DNA from: Bacillota bacterium
GTDB taxonomy: Bacteria; Bacillota; Clostridia; Lachnospirales; Bianqueaceae
Reading direction: 5' to 3'
DNA length: 64,000 nt
NCBI GenBank assembly: GCA_017441925.1
Contig: JAFRUE010000006.1
Span: forward strand, 54,682-118,681
Every line of letters begins with the position of its first letter. The stretch's first letter is position 1. This document shows, piece after piece, positions 41,758-52,446 of the stretch. The translations under genes were made by a program, and so were the position numbers. The notes beneath the pieces were generated by a model. It saw only the letters and a program-made list of their open reading frames with translations. It was not told the origin of the DNA and searched no databases.

Positions 41758-42735
41758 TTAATAGGTCGAGATCTGCAGATTGACCTGCCAGATATCCATG
41801 GCCGGTTTCTTCTTCATCGCGAGGCCTTCGTCGATATCAAGATCGACATAAGCGCCCTTCTGATAAGCGATGACGCGGTTGGTCTCTCCCTTGGCCAGTG
41901 TTTCCACAGCCATATAGCCCATCATAGAAGCATGCTTGATATCCAACGCTGTCGGCCCGCCGCCGCGCTGAATATGTCCGAGGATCGTGTAGCGTGAGTC
42001 GATTCCCGTCGCCTCATGCACTCTCTTGGCCAGCTCCTGCGAATGGCCGACGCCCTCGGCTACAATGATGATGTTATGGTTCTTACCGCGGACACGGTTC
42101 TCCATGATGACGCGGACGATCTGATCAAAGCTCTGCGAATCCTTATCCTCAGGGATCATGATCGCATCGGCGCCGGTCGCGATACCGGACCACAGCGCGA
42201 TTTCTCCGCAGTTGCGGCCCATGACCTCAACGATAGAACAGCGCTCATGAGAAGCTGAAGTGTCCCTCAGCTTAGAGATCGATTCCACTGCCACGTTGAC
42301 TGCCGTATCGAATCCGATCGTGTATTCGGAGCAGGAAACGTCTCCGTCGATCGTTGCAGGTACGCCCACAACGTTGATCCCGCGGTCCGAAAGCGCCTGC
42401 GCTCCGCGGAAAGTTCCGTCTCCGCCGATCACAACAAGTCCGTCGATCCCGAAGATCCGGCAGATCTCAGCTGCCCGGTCCTGATACTCGGTCTGTAAGA
42501 ATTCCGGACATCTCGCTGTATATAAAACCGTACCGCCGCGGTGGATAATATCCGCGACGCTCTTCGCGTGCATCTCAAAAATGTCGCCCCTGATCAGGCC
42601 GGCATATCCTTTATGGATTCCCATAACACGCATGCCGTGATCCAGAGCATCGCGGACGACCGCACGGATGCATGCATTCATTCCGGGTGCATCCCCGCCG
42701 CTGGTCAGAACTCCGATCGTATTAAGATTCTCCAT
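41758..42735 (-). CDS. pfkA: 6-phosphofructokinase
   Basis: The start is ATG 42735 (AAAGGATATACAAAT), giving 325 residues. ATP-binding GVLTSGGDAPGMN, then GGDGTFRGA, then the catalytic region PATIDGDVSCSEYTIGFDTAVN, and LGHIQRGG identify the ATP-dependent enzyme (glycine after GGDG is consistent with ATP use). It phosphorylates fructose-6-phosphate in glycolysis. It follows dnaE, as often seen in Firmicutes. Confidence 0.97.
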   Translation of the reverse strand: MENLNTIGVLTSGGDAPGMNACIRAVVRDALDHGMRVMGIHKGYAGLIRGDIFEMHAKSVADIIHRGGTVLYTARCPEFLQTEYQDRAAEICRIFGIDGLVVIGGDGTFRGAQALSDRGINVVGVPATIDGDVSCSEYTIGFDTAVNVAVESISKLRDTSASHERCSIVEVMGRNCGEIALWSGIATGADAIMIPEDKDSQSFDQIVRVIMENRVRGKNHNIIIVAEGVGHSQELAKRVHEATGIDSRYTILGHIQRGGGPTALDIKHASMMGYMAVETLAKGETNRVIAYQKGAYVDLDIDEGLAMKKKPAMDIWQVNLQISTY

Positions 42736-42858
42736 ATTTGTATATCCTTTCCGCCGCGCATTCTGCGACATCTATATCATAACGAATCAATATCTGTTTT
42801 GCAAGACTTTTCAAATGAATTTAAAGATTTTAAAGGGTCTCCGATCCGGACTGTCCGG

Positions 42859-45800
42859 TCATTTGGTCCACGCTACGGACTTTTCGCCCAGAAGCCTGCA
42901 CAGCTGTCCGTTCAGCTCGCTGCTCTGTGAAACCTTGTATCTGGACGGAGCAAGGAGCCTCTGCTTCTCATTCTCCAGGTAGAGATACAGATTGCAGGGT
43001 CCCGGATAACGGCTCACAAGCTCCAGGATCTCGTTCTGCCGCTTCTGCCAGTCTGCACTGCTTGCGAACTTAAGCCACAGATTGTTATACAGATCACGCG
43101 GTCTTTCGGAATTCTGCCCGGCTCCTTCGCTTTGCATTTTTGCGGCCTGCGGCGAGATCCGCGGTCCAACGTCCGGATAAATCCGGTGATAGACATTATT
43201 ATAGCTTTTGCCGCCGGCATTCAGCGTCTCTTCCTGTCCCTCCGGCGCGGCGCCGAGTGCGATCAGCTTCGCGTCTTCTCCGTCCTCGCCGCTGACCCGT
43301 CCCCTTACGAACAGGATCCTGTCCTCAACGAGGTTCTCCCGCTGCTCTTCATATGTCTTCGGAAAAAACAGGACTTCGACCGTGCCGTACAGATCTTCAA
43401 CCGTCACAAAGGCCATCATATCATTCTTCTTGGTGATCTTCTGCTGGACCTTGGCGACGATACCTCCGATCGTTACGATCTCTCCGTCCGTCACCCGGCA
43501 TCGACTTTCCTCTTCGTCAAACTGAAAATCCGCAGAAGTCCTTGTAATGGCCTTCCGCCAGTTATCTTCGTATTCCTGCAGCGGATGTCCTGTCAGATAG
43601 ATACCCAGGACTTCCTTCTCCATCGCGAGGCGGACCTGCTCCGGATACTCCCCGGTAGGCCGGATCGGGTCCTCCGCCGCAGAGTCTCCGCCGTTCTCGG
43701 AACTGTCCATCGCGAACAGATCCATCTGCCCGGAAAGATTGTTTTTATGCCATTGCTGCGCTGCACCGAGGATCGTATAGCAGTTCTCCAGATAATCCTT
43801 CCGTGTGCCGCCAAGCGAATCGAACGCGCCGGCCTTGACCAGATTCTCCAGCACCTTGCGGTTCAGCTCCGTGCTCTGCATGCGCCTGCAGAAATCGGTC
43901 ATACTGCGGAACGGGCCGTCTTCCTGCCGTTCTCTGACAATGTGGTCCACGACGTTCTGTCCGACGCCTTTGATCGAAGACAGTCCGTAACGGATCTGAT
44001 TCTTTGAGCTGACGGAGAAACCTGTCAGCCCTTCATTGATATCGGGGGACGTAAGGCGTATCCCCATGGGCTTAAGCGCCGCGATATAGGATGCGACTTT
44101 CGCCGGGTGATCGATCACGGACGTCATCAGCGCGGCCATGTATTCCGCTGGATAATGCGCTTTCAGCCAGGCTGTCTCGATAGCGACGACAGCATAGCAG
44201 GTCGCATGCGCTTTGTTGAACGCGTATTTTGCGAAATCCGTCATCTCGTCAAAGATCTGGTTTGCCGCCTCCTCCGGGATCCCGCGCCGCACGCAGCCTT
44301 CTACATTTTCATCGGGATTGCCGTAGATGAAATACTCGCGTTCCTTGGCCATGACGTCGGCTTTTTTCTTGGACATCGCGCGGCGCACCAGGTCCGCGCG
44401 GCCCATCGTATAGCCGGCAAGTGTCCGCACGATCTCCATGACCTGTTCCTGATAGACGATGCAGCCGTATGTGCTCTTAAGGATCGGTTCTAGCTGCGGC
44501 ACCACGTACTGGATCGAATCCGCGTGACGTTTTCCTTCCACATATTTGGGGATGAAATCCATCGGACCCGGTCGGTACAGCGAGATCCCGGCGATGATGT
44601 CCTCGGCGTTCTCGGGCCGCAGGTCTTTCATGAAAGACGTCATGCCCGCGCTCTCAAGCTGGAAAATGCCTGTCGTCTTGCCTTCCGAAATCATCTGGTA
44701 GACCGCCGGATCGTCCATCGGGATCTCTTCCGGCCGCATATCGATACCGTAATTCCGCTTGATCAGATCCAGGCAGTCACGGATAACGGTCAGCGTCCGC
44801 AGTCCGAGGAAATCCATCTTAAGCAGACCGAGTTCCTCGATCGTCGTCATCGTGAACTGCGTCACCGGCGCGCCGTCGTTGGTCGCGAGCGGCACGTACT
44901 CGGTAATCGGCTTGCCGGAGATCACGACGCCGGCCGCATGTGTGGAAGTATGCCGCGGCAGACCTTCAAGACGTCTGGACGTATCGATCAGCTTGCGGAC
45001 CTTCTCGTCCGAATGGTACAGGGCGGACAGCTCCGGATTGACCTCCAGGGCTTTATCGATCGTGATCCCGAGATCCTGCGGGATCATTTTGGCGATCTTG
45101 TCGGAATCCGCGTACGGGAAATCCATTGCTCTTGCGACGTCGCGGATGACAAGCCTTGCAGCCATCGTTCCGAACGTAATGATCTGCGAAACACAGTCAG
45201 CGCCGTATTTTTCGGTTACGTAATCGATGACTTCCTGCCGTCTCCGATAGCAGAAATCCACGTCGATATCGGGCATGCTGACGCGTTCTTCGTTCAGGAA
45301 ACGCTCAAAAACGAGGCTGTACCGGATCGGCTCAATGTCCGTGATGTGCAGTGCATAAGCCACAACACTGCCCGCGGCAGAGCCTCGCCCGGGTCCGACG
45401 ATGATGCCCTTGGATTTCGCATAGTTGATATAGTCCCACACAATGAGGAAATAATCCACAAACCCCATCTTCTCGATGACGCCGATCTCGTATTCGTAGC
45501 GTTCACGCAGCGCAGGCGTAACCTCAGGATACAGCTCCTTCAGGCCCTTCTCGCAGAGCGCGCGCAGATAGGAAGCCGAAGTGTATCCTTCCGGCACCTC
45601 ATAATGCGGCAGTTTCAGTTCGTGGAAACGGAATTCGACCTGACACCTCTCCGCTACCGCTGCGGCATTTGCAAGCGCCTGCGGAGCATACGGGAACAGA
45701 GCCTCCATCTCCTCCGGGGATTTCAGATAATACTGTCCCCCCTCGTAGCGCAGGCGGTCCTCATCCGTCACTTTCTTGCCGGTCTGAATGCAGAGGAGCA

Positions 45801-46452
45801 CGTCGTGCGCCTCCGCGTCTTCCTTAAAAGTATAATGCACATCATTGGTGCAGACAAGTTCAAGCCCTGTCTCCTTGCTCATCTTCACCAAAGCCTGGTT
45901 TACGCGTTTCTGATCCGGGATCCCGTGATCCTGCAGCTCCAGGTAGAAATGATCCGGCCCGAAAAGCTCCGCGTACTGCAGCGCGGTCTCTTTCGCCTTC
46001 TCATATCCGTCCCCGATGATCGCCTGCGGGACCGCGCCGGCAAGACATGCCGACAGCGCGATGATCCCATCATGATACTGCTCAAGCAGCTCCCAGTCGA
46101 TTCGCGGCTTGTAATAAAAGCCCTCCGTAAATCCCTTGGAGACCATTTTGATCAGATTCTGATATCCGTCCTGTGTCTCCGCAAGCAGCACGAGATGGTT
46201 ATAATCGCCCCCGCGGCCTTCCTTCTGCAGGCGGCTGCCTTTTGCCACATAAACTTCGCATCCGATCACCGGATGGATCCCCTGGTTCAGGCATTCCTTG
46301 TAGAAATCCACGACGCCGTACATCGCGCCGTGATCCGTGATCGCAAGGCTCTCCATCCCCAGATCTTTGGCCTGCTTAACGATCTCGCCGATCTTGGAGG
46401 AGCCGTCAAGCAGACTGTATTCCGTATGTACATGCAGATGCGCAAATTTCAT
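42859..46452 (-). CDS. dnaE: DNA polymerase III alpha subunit
   Basis: A 1197-residue replicative polymerase subunit. The PHP domain (FAHLHVHTEYSLLDGSSKI) is N-terminal with its metal histidines; the palm holds VGPGRGSAAGS and MPDIDVDFCYRRRQEVIDYV with catalytic aspartates; the helix-hairpin-helix (YGLSSIKGVGQNVVDHIV) and OB-fold (VTIGGIVAKVQQKITKKN) follow. Firmicutes also use PolC; no polC is in the window. The stop of the upstream lipoprotein gene is 9 bp before its ATG. Confidence 0.97.
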   Translation of the reverse strand: MKFAHLHVHTEYSLLDGSSKIGEIVKQAKDLGMESLAITDHGAMYGVVDFYKECLNQGIHPVIGCEVYVAKGSRLQKEGRGGDYNHLVLLAETQDGYQNLIKMVSKGFTEGFYYKPRIDWELLEQYHDGIIALSACLAGAVPQAIIGDGYEKAKETALQYAELFGPDHFYLELQDHGIPDQKRVNQALVKMSKETGLELVCTNDVHYTFKEDAEAHDVLLCIQTGKKVTDEDRLRYEGGQYYLKSPEEMEALFPYAPQALANAAAVAERCQVEFRFHELKLPHYEVPEGYTSASYLRALCEKGLKELYPEVTPALRERYEYEIGVIEKMGFVDYFLIVWDYINYAKSKGIIVGPGRGSAAGSVVAYALHITDIEPIRYSLVFERFLNEERVSMPDIDVDFCYRRRQEVIDYVTEKYGADCVSQIITFGTMAARLVIRDVARAMDFPYADSDKIAKMIPQDLGITIDKALEVNPELSALYHSDEKVRKLIDTSRRLEGLPRHTSTHAAGVVISGKPITEYVPLATNDGAPVTQFTMTTIEELGLLKMDFLGLRTLTVIRDCLDLIKRNYGIDMRPEEIPMDDPAVYQMISEGKTTGIFQLESAGMTSFMKDLRPENAEDIIAGISLYRPGPMDFIPKYVEGKRHADSIQYVVPQLEPILKSTYGCIVYQEQVMEIVRTLAGYTMGRADLVRRAMSKKKADVMAKEREYFIYGNPDENVEGCVRRGIPEEAANQIFDEMTDFAKYAFNKAHATCYAVVAIETAWLKAHYPAEYMAALMTSVIDHPAKVASYIAALKPMGIRLTSPDINEGLTGFSVSSKNQIRYGLSSIKGVGQNVVDHIVRERQEDGPFRSMTDFCRRMQSTELNRKVLENLVKAGAFDSLGGTRKDYLENCYTILGAAQQWHKNNLSGQMDLFAMDSSENGGDSAAEDPIRPTGEYPEQVRLAMEKEVLGIYLTGHPLQEYEDNWRKAITRTSADFQFDEEESRCRVTDGEIVTIGGIVAKVQQKITKKNDMMAFVTVEDLYGTVEVLFFPKTYEEQRENLVEDRILFVRGRVSGEDGEDAKLIALGAAPEGQEETLNAGGKSYNNVYHRIYPDVGPRISPQAAKMQSEGAGQNSERPRDLYNNLWLKFASSADWQKRQNEILELVSRYPGPCNLYLYLENEKQRLLAPSRYKVSQSSELNGQLCRLLGEKSVAWTK

Positions 46453-46461
46453 TCTGTCCTC

Positions 46462-47865
46462 TTACTTTCCTGTCCCTGCGTTAACGAATGCGGCAATATC
46501 GCTGATCACCTGCCCGTCCACCTTAAGCGGCCGCTGATACTGTTTCGTTACGTCGGTATAAGGTCCTTCGACCTTCATCATCATATGGTTCAGTCCATCG
46601 TACAGCTTGCACTGTGCGTTTGCCTTGCCGGCAAGGATCTCTTTCCATCCGTTGAAATCCGGGTCGGGCAGGATCTGGTAATCCGCACCGCCCTGCATAA
46701 CAAGGACCGGTTTGCCGGACGCGGCATATTCCGCCGGATAGTCCCGGGAATTCAGATCCTTCCAGAAATATCCGTACTGGGAGAGCATAACCGTCGAAAG
46801 CTCTTCTTCATCCAGTTTCTCAATATCCTGGACGCTCTTGTATTCTCCGCTGATCAGAGGCTTCAGATATCTTACGTTATCCGTCTCCATGCCGTTCATG
46901 CCGTAGCGCATCAGCTGATCATAAGCCACGTCCGACCACTTGCGGGAGGTCGTATTCATCAGCACGAATCCGGCCGTGTCCGCCTGTTCGTCGATCCGGG
47001 GCAGGATCAGCGCGCCGAGGTCATGTCCGGCCAGCCAGATCCTATCCGGATCCGCCATCTCCAGTCCGCGCGCAAGTTCTACTGCCCGCACCGCGTCTTC
47101 GACAGCGATAAAATCGATCGTAAGCGTGGAAACATCGGTCAGTGTCTGAGCCTCGGGGTAAGCGAACGTCCGCTTGTCATAACGGAGGACCGCGATTCCC
47201 TGCTTAGCGAGCCCGTTCGCGAGATCACGGAACATTTTTGTATTCAGCGCGTCTTCGTCCCGGGTATTGTTCCCGACGCCGTGGATCAGGACCACAACAG
47301 GCAGATCCGTTCCGTCCGTCGGATACGTCAGCGTTCCGCCAAGCTCGTATCCTGTCCCCTCGCCAACGATGACTTCTCTCTCCGTCAGCCCTTCCGGCAG
47401 GCTGTATTCCGCCTCCGCGCTCTTCGCCGACTTGTAGAAATCCAGATAGACCAGGTTGAAATTACTCGTGTAGAACATATCCGCGCAGATCACCGTGTCG
47501 CCGAAAGAATACTCGGACATCACCGCGCCCATGTAATGATAGAGGAAGATCTCCTTTGTCTCGTATCCGGTGACCTCTCCGTACTGCGCGCAGATCTCTT
47601 CCCACTTGTCCCATCCGTCCGAGACCGCCTGAGCCTGTTCTTCAGTATGCTCGTCCGGCAGAAGGCCCAGCAGATTCTCTCTCGTGCCGATCTGCAGAAC
47701 CTTCGCGACCTCTTCCGACGCGTCGCGGAGCTTTGCACGCTCCGTATCCGTTACGTCCAGAATGGAGACCGCACCATTGTAGTATTTTTCAGAACAGCCT
47801 GCTGCCAGTACGATCAGGGCAGCCAGAACCAGACACAGTCCCATGCGGGACAGAATTCTTTTCAT
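46462..47865 (-). CDS. alpha/beta-hydrolase lipoprotein with aspartate in the nucleophile position
   Basis: The 467-residue protein has a lipoprotein signal (MKRILSRMGLCLVLAALIVLAAGC, C24). Residues about 30-130 form a DUF3887-like domain (EQAQAVSDGWDKWEEICAQYG). The hydrolase part has LIHGVGNNTRDED (about 202-214), the nucleophile elbow LAGHDLGALIL, where aspartate stands in for the usual serine, and DGLNHMMM for the histidine. Relatives with GHSxGG are esterases; GHD elbows occur in epoxide hydrolases and dehalogenases. It lies 9 bp upstream of dnaE; a link to replication is unlikely. Confidence 0.8.
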   Translation of the reverse strand: MKRILSRMGLCLVLAALIVLAAGCSEKYYNGAVSILDVTDTERAKLRDASEEVAKVLQIGTRENLLGLLPDEHTEEQAQAVSDGWDKWEEICAQYGEVTGYETKEIFLYHYMGAVMSEYSFGDTVICADMFYTSNFNLVYLDFYKSAKSAEAEYSLPEGLTEREVIVGEGTGYELGGTLTYPTDGTDLPVVVLIHGVGNNTRDEDALNTKMFRDLANGLAKQGIAVLRYDKRTFAYPEAQTLTDVSTLTIDFIAVEDAVRAVELARGLEMADPDRIWLAGHDLGALILPRIDEQADTAGFVLMNTTSRKWSDVAYDQLMRYGMNGMETDNVRYLKPLISGEYKSVQDIEKLDEEELSTVMLSQYGYFWKDLNSRDYPAEYAASGKPVLVMQGGADYQILPDPDFNGWKEILAGKANAQCKLYDGLNHMMMKVEGPYTDVTKQYQRPLKVDGQVISDIAAFVNAGTGK

Positions 47866-47932
47866 TTGCGCTCCTCACCTGATGAAGAAACGACAGCAGG
47901 ATCCGTCCCGCTGCCGCCTCTGTCCATCATCT

Positions 47933-49061
47933 TTAATCATTTACACTGTTTGTGCCGAATCCGCTCTTCCAGATCAGATACGCGTTCATGAAGGGCATAA
48001 GATCTCCGTCCATAACGCCGTTGACATCGGAAGTTTCTTCATTGGTACGCAGATCCTTGACCATCGTATACGGGCAGAAGACATACGAACGGATCTGACT
48101 GCCCCAGGCGTTTTCCTTGACTTCGCCGCGGATGCCGGAGAGCTTCTCCTGCATCTTCTCCCGCTCGACCAGATAGAGCTTCGCGCGCAGCATCTCCATG
48201 GCCTTGTCCTTGTTCTGATACTGTGAACGCTCATTCTGGCACTGCACAACGATACCGGTCGGCAGATGCGTGATACGGATCGCCGAACTGGTCTTGTTGA
48301 CCTTCTGTCCGCCGGCGCCGCTGGATCTGTATACGTCGATACGCAGATCCTCCGGATTGATATCGACCTGTACGCTGCTGTCGATCTCCGGCATCACGTC
48401 GCAGGACGCAAAGGAAGTATGTCTCCTGCCGGAAGAATCAAACGGGGAAATACGGACCAGACGGTGAATGCCTTTCTCGGACTGCAGATAGCCGAAAGCA
48501 TTCAGTCCGTTGACCTGGAAAGTCACCGACTTGATGCCGGCTTCATCGCCTTCTTCGTAGGACAGGACCTCGACCTTGTACCCCTGCTGGTCGCACCAGC
48601 GGGAATACATCCGGTACAGCATGCTTGTCCAGTCGCACGCCTCCGTGCCGCCCGCTCCCGCGTGCAGCGTTACGATCGCGTTCTTGCTGTCAAATTCACC
48701 GTTCAGAAGTGCCTGCAGACGGTAGGCATGATAGCTTGCCTTAAACTCCTCCATGGCCTGTACGAGCTCCTCGTCGATGGTCTCGTCATCCTCCTCCATC
48801 GCCATCTCCAGGAACGTACACGCATCGTCATAAGAAGAAACCACGTGCTCGTACTCCGCCAGTTTATTCTTAAGCGCTCCCTGCTCGACCATGATCTTCT
48901 GGCTTCTTTCCTGATCATTCCAGAAATCCGGCTCCGAAGCCATCAGATCATATTCATGGATCCTGTCCCGTATCTCTGCGGGGTTAAAGGGAGTCACCCA
49001 ATTCTTCAACAGCGCTCTTGTACTTCTCGAGTTCCTGCTTATACTCGTCATACTGAAGCAT
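47933..49061 (-). CDS. prfB: peptide chain release factor 2, needing a +1 frameshift at a UAA codon
   Basis: The first segment starts at ATG 49061 (AAAGGG eight bases upstream) and encodes 25 residues ending ELGDSL, then TAA at 48986-48984. The site reads CTT TAA C; slipping one base (skipping 48986) joins AAC at 48985 and continues to 47933, about 375 residues in all. A Shine-Dalgarno-like GGGTGA lies four bases before CTT. The body has the RF2 tripeptide SPF (RISPFDSSGRRHTS) and the catalytic GGQ (SGAGGQKVNKT). In most bacteria the stop is TGA, read by RF2 alone, giving autoregulation; here TAA is also read by RF1. secA is just upstream, as is usual in Firmicutes. Confidence 0.9.
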
Positions 49062-49120
49062 TTTCATCACCCTTTCTGTTGTTATTTTCAGTGCTTAAGC
49101 TATTATCCTGCTTATGCGGA

Positions 49121-51730
49121 TCAGATGGCATTCGTCGTGAATCCGCCGGTCCTGCCGTGGCAGTTTTTGTACTTCAGACCGCTGCCGCACGGACACGGAT
49201 CATTGCGGCCCACCTTGGCAAGCGCGCGTTTGACCGGCTTTTTGACCCGGCTCGTATCCTCGCCGCGGTTAGTGGAAATGTCCTTGGACACCTCCTGCCG
49301 CTCGATCTCGCGGTCCTTCGGAAGATGCGCGTGATAGAGAAGCTTCAGCGTATCTTCTTTAATATTCATGGACAGCTCCTCGAACATGTCGTAGGAGACC
49401 ATCCTGTACTCATCCAGAGGATTCTTCTGGCCGTAAGCCTGCAGACCGATACCCTGGCGCATCTGCTCCATGATATCGATGTGCTCGGTCCAGTGCTGAT
49501 CGACGGACTGCAGCATGCAGACGCGCTCGATCTCCCGCATCCTCTCCGGAGGCGCAAGCTCTTCTTCCTTCTGCTCATACATCCGGACGGCATCGTCCAG
49601 GATCTTCTTCTCAAAATCTTCCACGCTGATCCGGTCCTGCTCCTCTGCCGGGATCGTGATCGGCTCGGGGAACGGGAAGATCCTGCGGATCTCTTCGTTC
49701 AGATGCGCCAGATTCCAGTCGCCCGAATAACGGGATTCTTTGGTATCTTCTTCTACATAGTAGTGAACGATGTCCCCGACCATCTCCATGATCGTCGGTC
49801 TGAGATTCTCGCCCTCCAGCACCTGCTGCCGCTGATCATAGATGATCTCGCGCTGGTCGTTCATGACCTGGTCATAATCCAGCAGCCGTTTACGGATGCC
49901 AAAGTTATTCTCCTCAACTCGTCTCTGCGCTCTCTCGATCGCGCCGGAAAGCGTCTTATCCGTGATCGGCTGACCCTCGGGCAGACGAAGCGTCTCAAGC
50001 ACGCCCTTCATCCGGTCGCCGCCGAAGATCCGCATCAGATCGTCTTCCATCGAGATATAGAAAACCGATTCGCCGGGGTCTCCCTGACGTCCGCTTCGGC
50101 CTCGCAGCTGGTTATCGATACGGCGTGCCTCATGTCTCTCCGTGCCGATGATCTTGAGCCCGCCGAGCGCGGGAACGCCTTCGCCCAGCTTGATATCGGT
50201 ACCACGGCCAGCCATGTTGGTCGCGATCGTGACCGCTCCGCGCTGACCGGCCTGCGCGACAATATCCGCCTCACGCTCATGGAACTTGGCGTTCAGGACG
50301 GTATGTGGGATGCCGCGGCGCTTCAGCATCGCGCTGACATGCTCGGAATCCTCTATCGTGATCGTGCCGACCAGTACCGGCTGACCCTTTGCGTGCGACT
50401 CGATGATATCCTCGATCGCCGCGTTGTATTTCTCCTTCTTGGTCTTGAAGACCATATCCGGATGGTCGATTCTGGCGACTTTACGGTTGGTCGGGATCTC
50501 GACGACGTCCATACTGTAGATGTCCTCGAACTCGCCCTCTTCCGTCTTGGCGGTACCGGTCATGCCGGCCTTTTTCTCATATTTGTTGAAGAAGTTCTGG
50601 AACGTGATCGTCGCGAGTGTACGGCTCTCGCGTTTGACCTCAACGTGCTCCTTAGCCTCGATGGCCTGATGCAGGCCGTCGGAATAACGGCGTCCGGGCA
50701 TCAGACGGCCGGTGAACTCGTCTACGATGATAATCTGATCGTCCTTGACCACATAGTCCTTATCGCGCGCCATCAGGTAATGCGCCTTCAGCGCGGTATT
50801 GATATGATGCAGGATCTCCGCGTTCTCCGGATCGCCGAGGTTCTTGAGCTTGAAGTACTGCTCAGCTTTGATGATACCCTGCGCAGTAAGGTTACAGCTC
50901 TTCTCCTTCTCATCGACGATGAAATCGCCTTCCTCCTGGACCTCCTCCTGCATGAGCTGCGCAAGCTTGGAAGTGTCCCCGATGATGCGGCCCTTCTGCA
51001 GGCGGGTCGCGAGGAGATCGGCCTGCTGATACAGGCTCGTGGACTTGCTGCTCCGTCCGGAAATGATCAGCGGCGTACGCGCTTCATCAATCAGGACGGA
51101 GTCGACCTCGTCAATGATCGCGTAATGCAGTCCGCGCTGAACCATTCTCTCCTTATAAACGACCATGTTGTCGCGGAGATAGTCGAATCCGAACTCGTTA
51201 TTGGTCCCATACGTAATATCGCAATTGTAGGCCTCTTTGCGGGCTGCATTGTCCATGTCATTCAGAATGCAGCCGACGGTCAGGCCCAGGAAACGGTGGA
51301 CCTGTCCCATCCACTCAGCGTCACGGTTTGCCAGGTAATCGTTGACCGTGACGATGTGGACGCCCTTGCCCTCCAGAGCGTTCAGATACGCCGGCAGCAA
51401 AGCGACCTGCGTCTTGCCTTCACCGGTCTTCATCTCGGCGATACGCCCCTGATGCAGGACTACACCGCCGATCAGCTGCACGTGGAAATGCTTGGTATGC
51501 AGGATCCTGTCCGTGGCCTCCCGCACGACCGCGTAAGCTTCCGGCAGAAGGTCGTCGAGCGTCTCTCCGCCGGCAAGCCTCTGCCTGAACTCATCGGTCT
51601 TGGCGCGAAGCTCCGTGTCGGAAAGCTTCTGCATTGCTTCATCATAACTCTCTATCTTCGAAACGATCGGCGTCAGCCGCTTGATCTCGCGGTCAGCCGA
51701 GCTGCCGAATATCTTCTCAAGAAAACCCAT
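49121..51730 (-). CDS. secA: preprotein translocase ATPase SecA
   Basis: The 869-residue motor has Walker [16 protein letters not shown], the DEVD box [17 protein letters not shown], the preprotein cross-linking domain, [17 protein letters not shown], and a C-terminal zinc site [13 protein letters not shown]. It drives Sec export at the membrane with SecYEG. RBS GAGGTGCAGTA lies before the ATG. It is followed by prfB after 59 bp. Confidence 0.98.
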   Translation of the reverse strand: MGFLEKIFGSSADREIKRLTPIVSKIESYDEAMQKLSDTELRAKTDEFRQRLAGGETLDDLLPEAYAVVREATDRILHTKHFHVQLIGGVVLHQGRIAEMKTGEGKTQVALLPAYLNALEGKGVHIVTVNDYLANRDAEWMGQVHRFLGLTVGCILNDMDNAARKEAYNCDITYGTNNEFGFDYLRDNMVVYKERMVQRGLHYAIIDEVDSVLIDEARTPLIISGRSSKSTSLYQQADLLATRLQKGRIIGDTSKLAQLMQEEVQEEGDFIVDEKEKSCNLTAQGIIKAEQYFKLKNLGDPENAEILHHINTALKAHYLMARDKDYVVKDDQIIIVDEFTGRLMPGRRYSDGLHQAIEAKEHVEVKRESRTLATITFQNFFNKYEKKAGMTGTAKTEEGEFEDIYSMDVVEIPTNRKVARIDHPDMVFKTKKEKYNAAIEDIIESHAKGQPVLVGTITIEDSEHVSAMLKRRGIPHTVLNAKFHEREADIVAQAGQRGAVTIATNMAGRGTDIKLGEGVPALGGLKIIGTERHEARRIDNQLRGRSGRQGDPGESVFYISMEDDLMRIFGGDRMKGVLETLRLPEGQPITDKTLSGAIERAQRRVEENNFGIRKRLLDYDQVMNDQREIIYDQRQQVLEGENLRPTIMEMVGDIVHYYVEEDTKESRYSGDWNLAHLNEEIRRIFPFPEPITIPAEEQDRISVEDFEKKILDDAVRMYEQKEEELAPPERMREIERVCMLQSVDQHWTEHIDIMEQMRQGIGLQAYGQKNPLDEYRMVSYDMFEELSMNIKEDTLKLLYHAHLPKDREIERQEVSKDISTNRGEDTSRVKKPVKRALAKVGRNDPCPCGSGLKYKNCHGRTGGFTTNAI

Positions 51731-51855
51731 TACTGCACCTCAGATTCTTTCTATACTCCATAATATTGTAACACGATTCACCCACTGCCGCAAGACCTGT
51801 TTTGTGAACGTATCGTGAACCCCGCGCAGGCTCTGGCCGTCAGCCGTCCGGAAAC

Positions 51856-51886
51856 AAAAAGACCGCCGTGCAGCGGTCTTTTGCCT
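51856..51886. terminator. bidirectional terminator before secA
   Basis: AAAAGACCGC (51857-51866) and GCGGTCTTTT (51873-51882), with T-runs on both strands. It ends the DUF1622 gene. Confidence 0.85.
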
Positions 51887-51936
51887 TATCTGCCGATAAA
51901 AAACACGTTCACTATCTGCCGTTCTGTCTGCAGTCC

Positions 51937-52287
51937 TTACTGTCCGTCCTTTTTGTCCTTCACTACAGATTCATGTGACTCTTTCAGCTCGAAATGAATC
52001 ATCAGTGCCAGGACCACACGGATCAGGATAACACCGCCAAGAAGCAGCAGCGTCTCGATATCATGGTTCTCCAATGTCTTAAGGATCTCCGCCGCCATAG
52101 CGAACTCGATGCCCAGACTCATACCGCTCATCAGATTGATCTTGACATCCTGTTCGGCCGGCGTGAACAGATTGCGGACGTAGTGAAAAAAGGCAATGCC
52201 GACAGAGATCAGAATAACGATAGCGGCAATAAGCTCGCAGATTGGGACAACCCATTCCAGGATCGCCTCGAGAAATGATCCCAGCAT
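51937..52287 (-). CDS. DUF1622 family membrane protein
   Basis: A 116-residue protein with three helices: one at 9-32 (WVVPICELIAAIVILISVGIA), LMSGMSLGIEFAMAAEILKTL with the conserved glycine and glutamate pattern, and TLLLLGGVILIRVVLALMIHFELK. This order of features fits DUF1622, small inner-membrane proteins of unknown role. It starts at ATG 52287 after AAAGGAGCGAT. Between it and tRNA-Pro lies a terminator, so it has its own upstream signals. Confidence 0.8.
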   Translation of the reverse strand: MLGSFLEAILEWVVPICELIAAIVILISVGIAFFHYVRNLFTPAEQDVKINLMSGMSLGIEFAMAAEILKTLENHDIETLLLLGGVILIRVVLALMIHFELKESHESVVKDKKDGQ

Positions 52288-52307
52288 GATATCGCTCCTT
52301 TCATTTT

Positions 52308-52353
52308 GTAAAAAACTGGCGGTAACAACTGATATCCGTTATTACCGCCGGTC
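52308..52353 (-). terminator. terminator of tRNA-Pro
   Basis: ACTGGCGGTAA and TTACCGCCGGT form a near-perfect stem; minus-strand T-run at 52315-52310. Confidence 0.85.
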
Positions 52354-52358
52354 ATGAG

Positions 52359-52433
52359 TCGGAATGACAGGACTTGAACCTGCGGCCTCTTGGTCCCGAA
52401 CCAAGCGCTCATACCAAACTGAGCTACATTCCG
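52359..52433 (-). tRNA. tRNA-Pro (anticodon CGG)
   Basis: A 75-nt cloverleaf: acceptor stem CGGAATG / CATTCCG with discriminator A, D-arm GTAGCTCAGTTTGGTAGAGC-like, anticodon stem CTTGG/CCAAG around TTCGGGA (anticodon CGG, 52396-52398 on the plus strand as CCG) and T-arm GCAGGTTCAAGTCCTGT. CCA is not encoded. Confidence 0.95.
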
Positions 52434-52446
52434 TGATAGCTTGATC

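Noticed and set aside
44524..47991. A long open frame (about 1155 codons) on the plus strand opposite dnaE
   Set aside because: It lies entirely antisense to dnaE and the lipoprotein gene, shows no domain pattern and reflects codon bias of the real strand.
48266..51763. A long open frame (about 1165 codons) on the plus strand opposite prfB and secA
   Set aside because: Antisense to two certain genes; no ribosome site and no recognisable domain.
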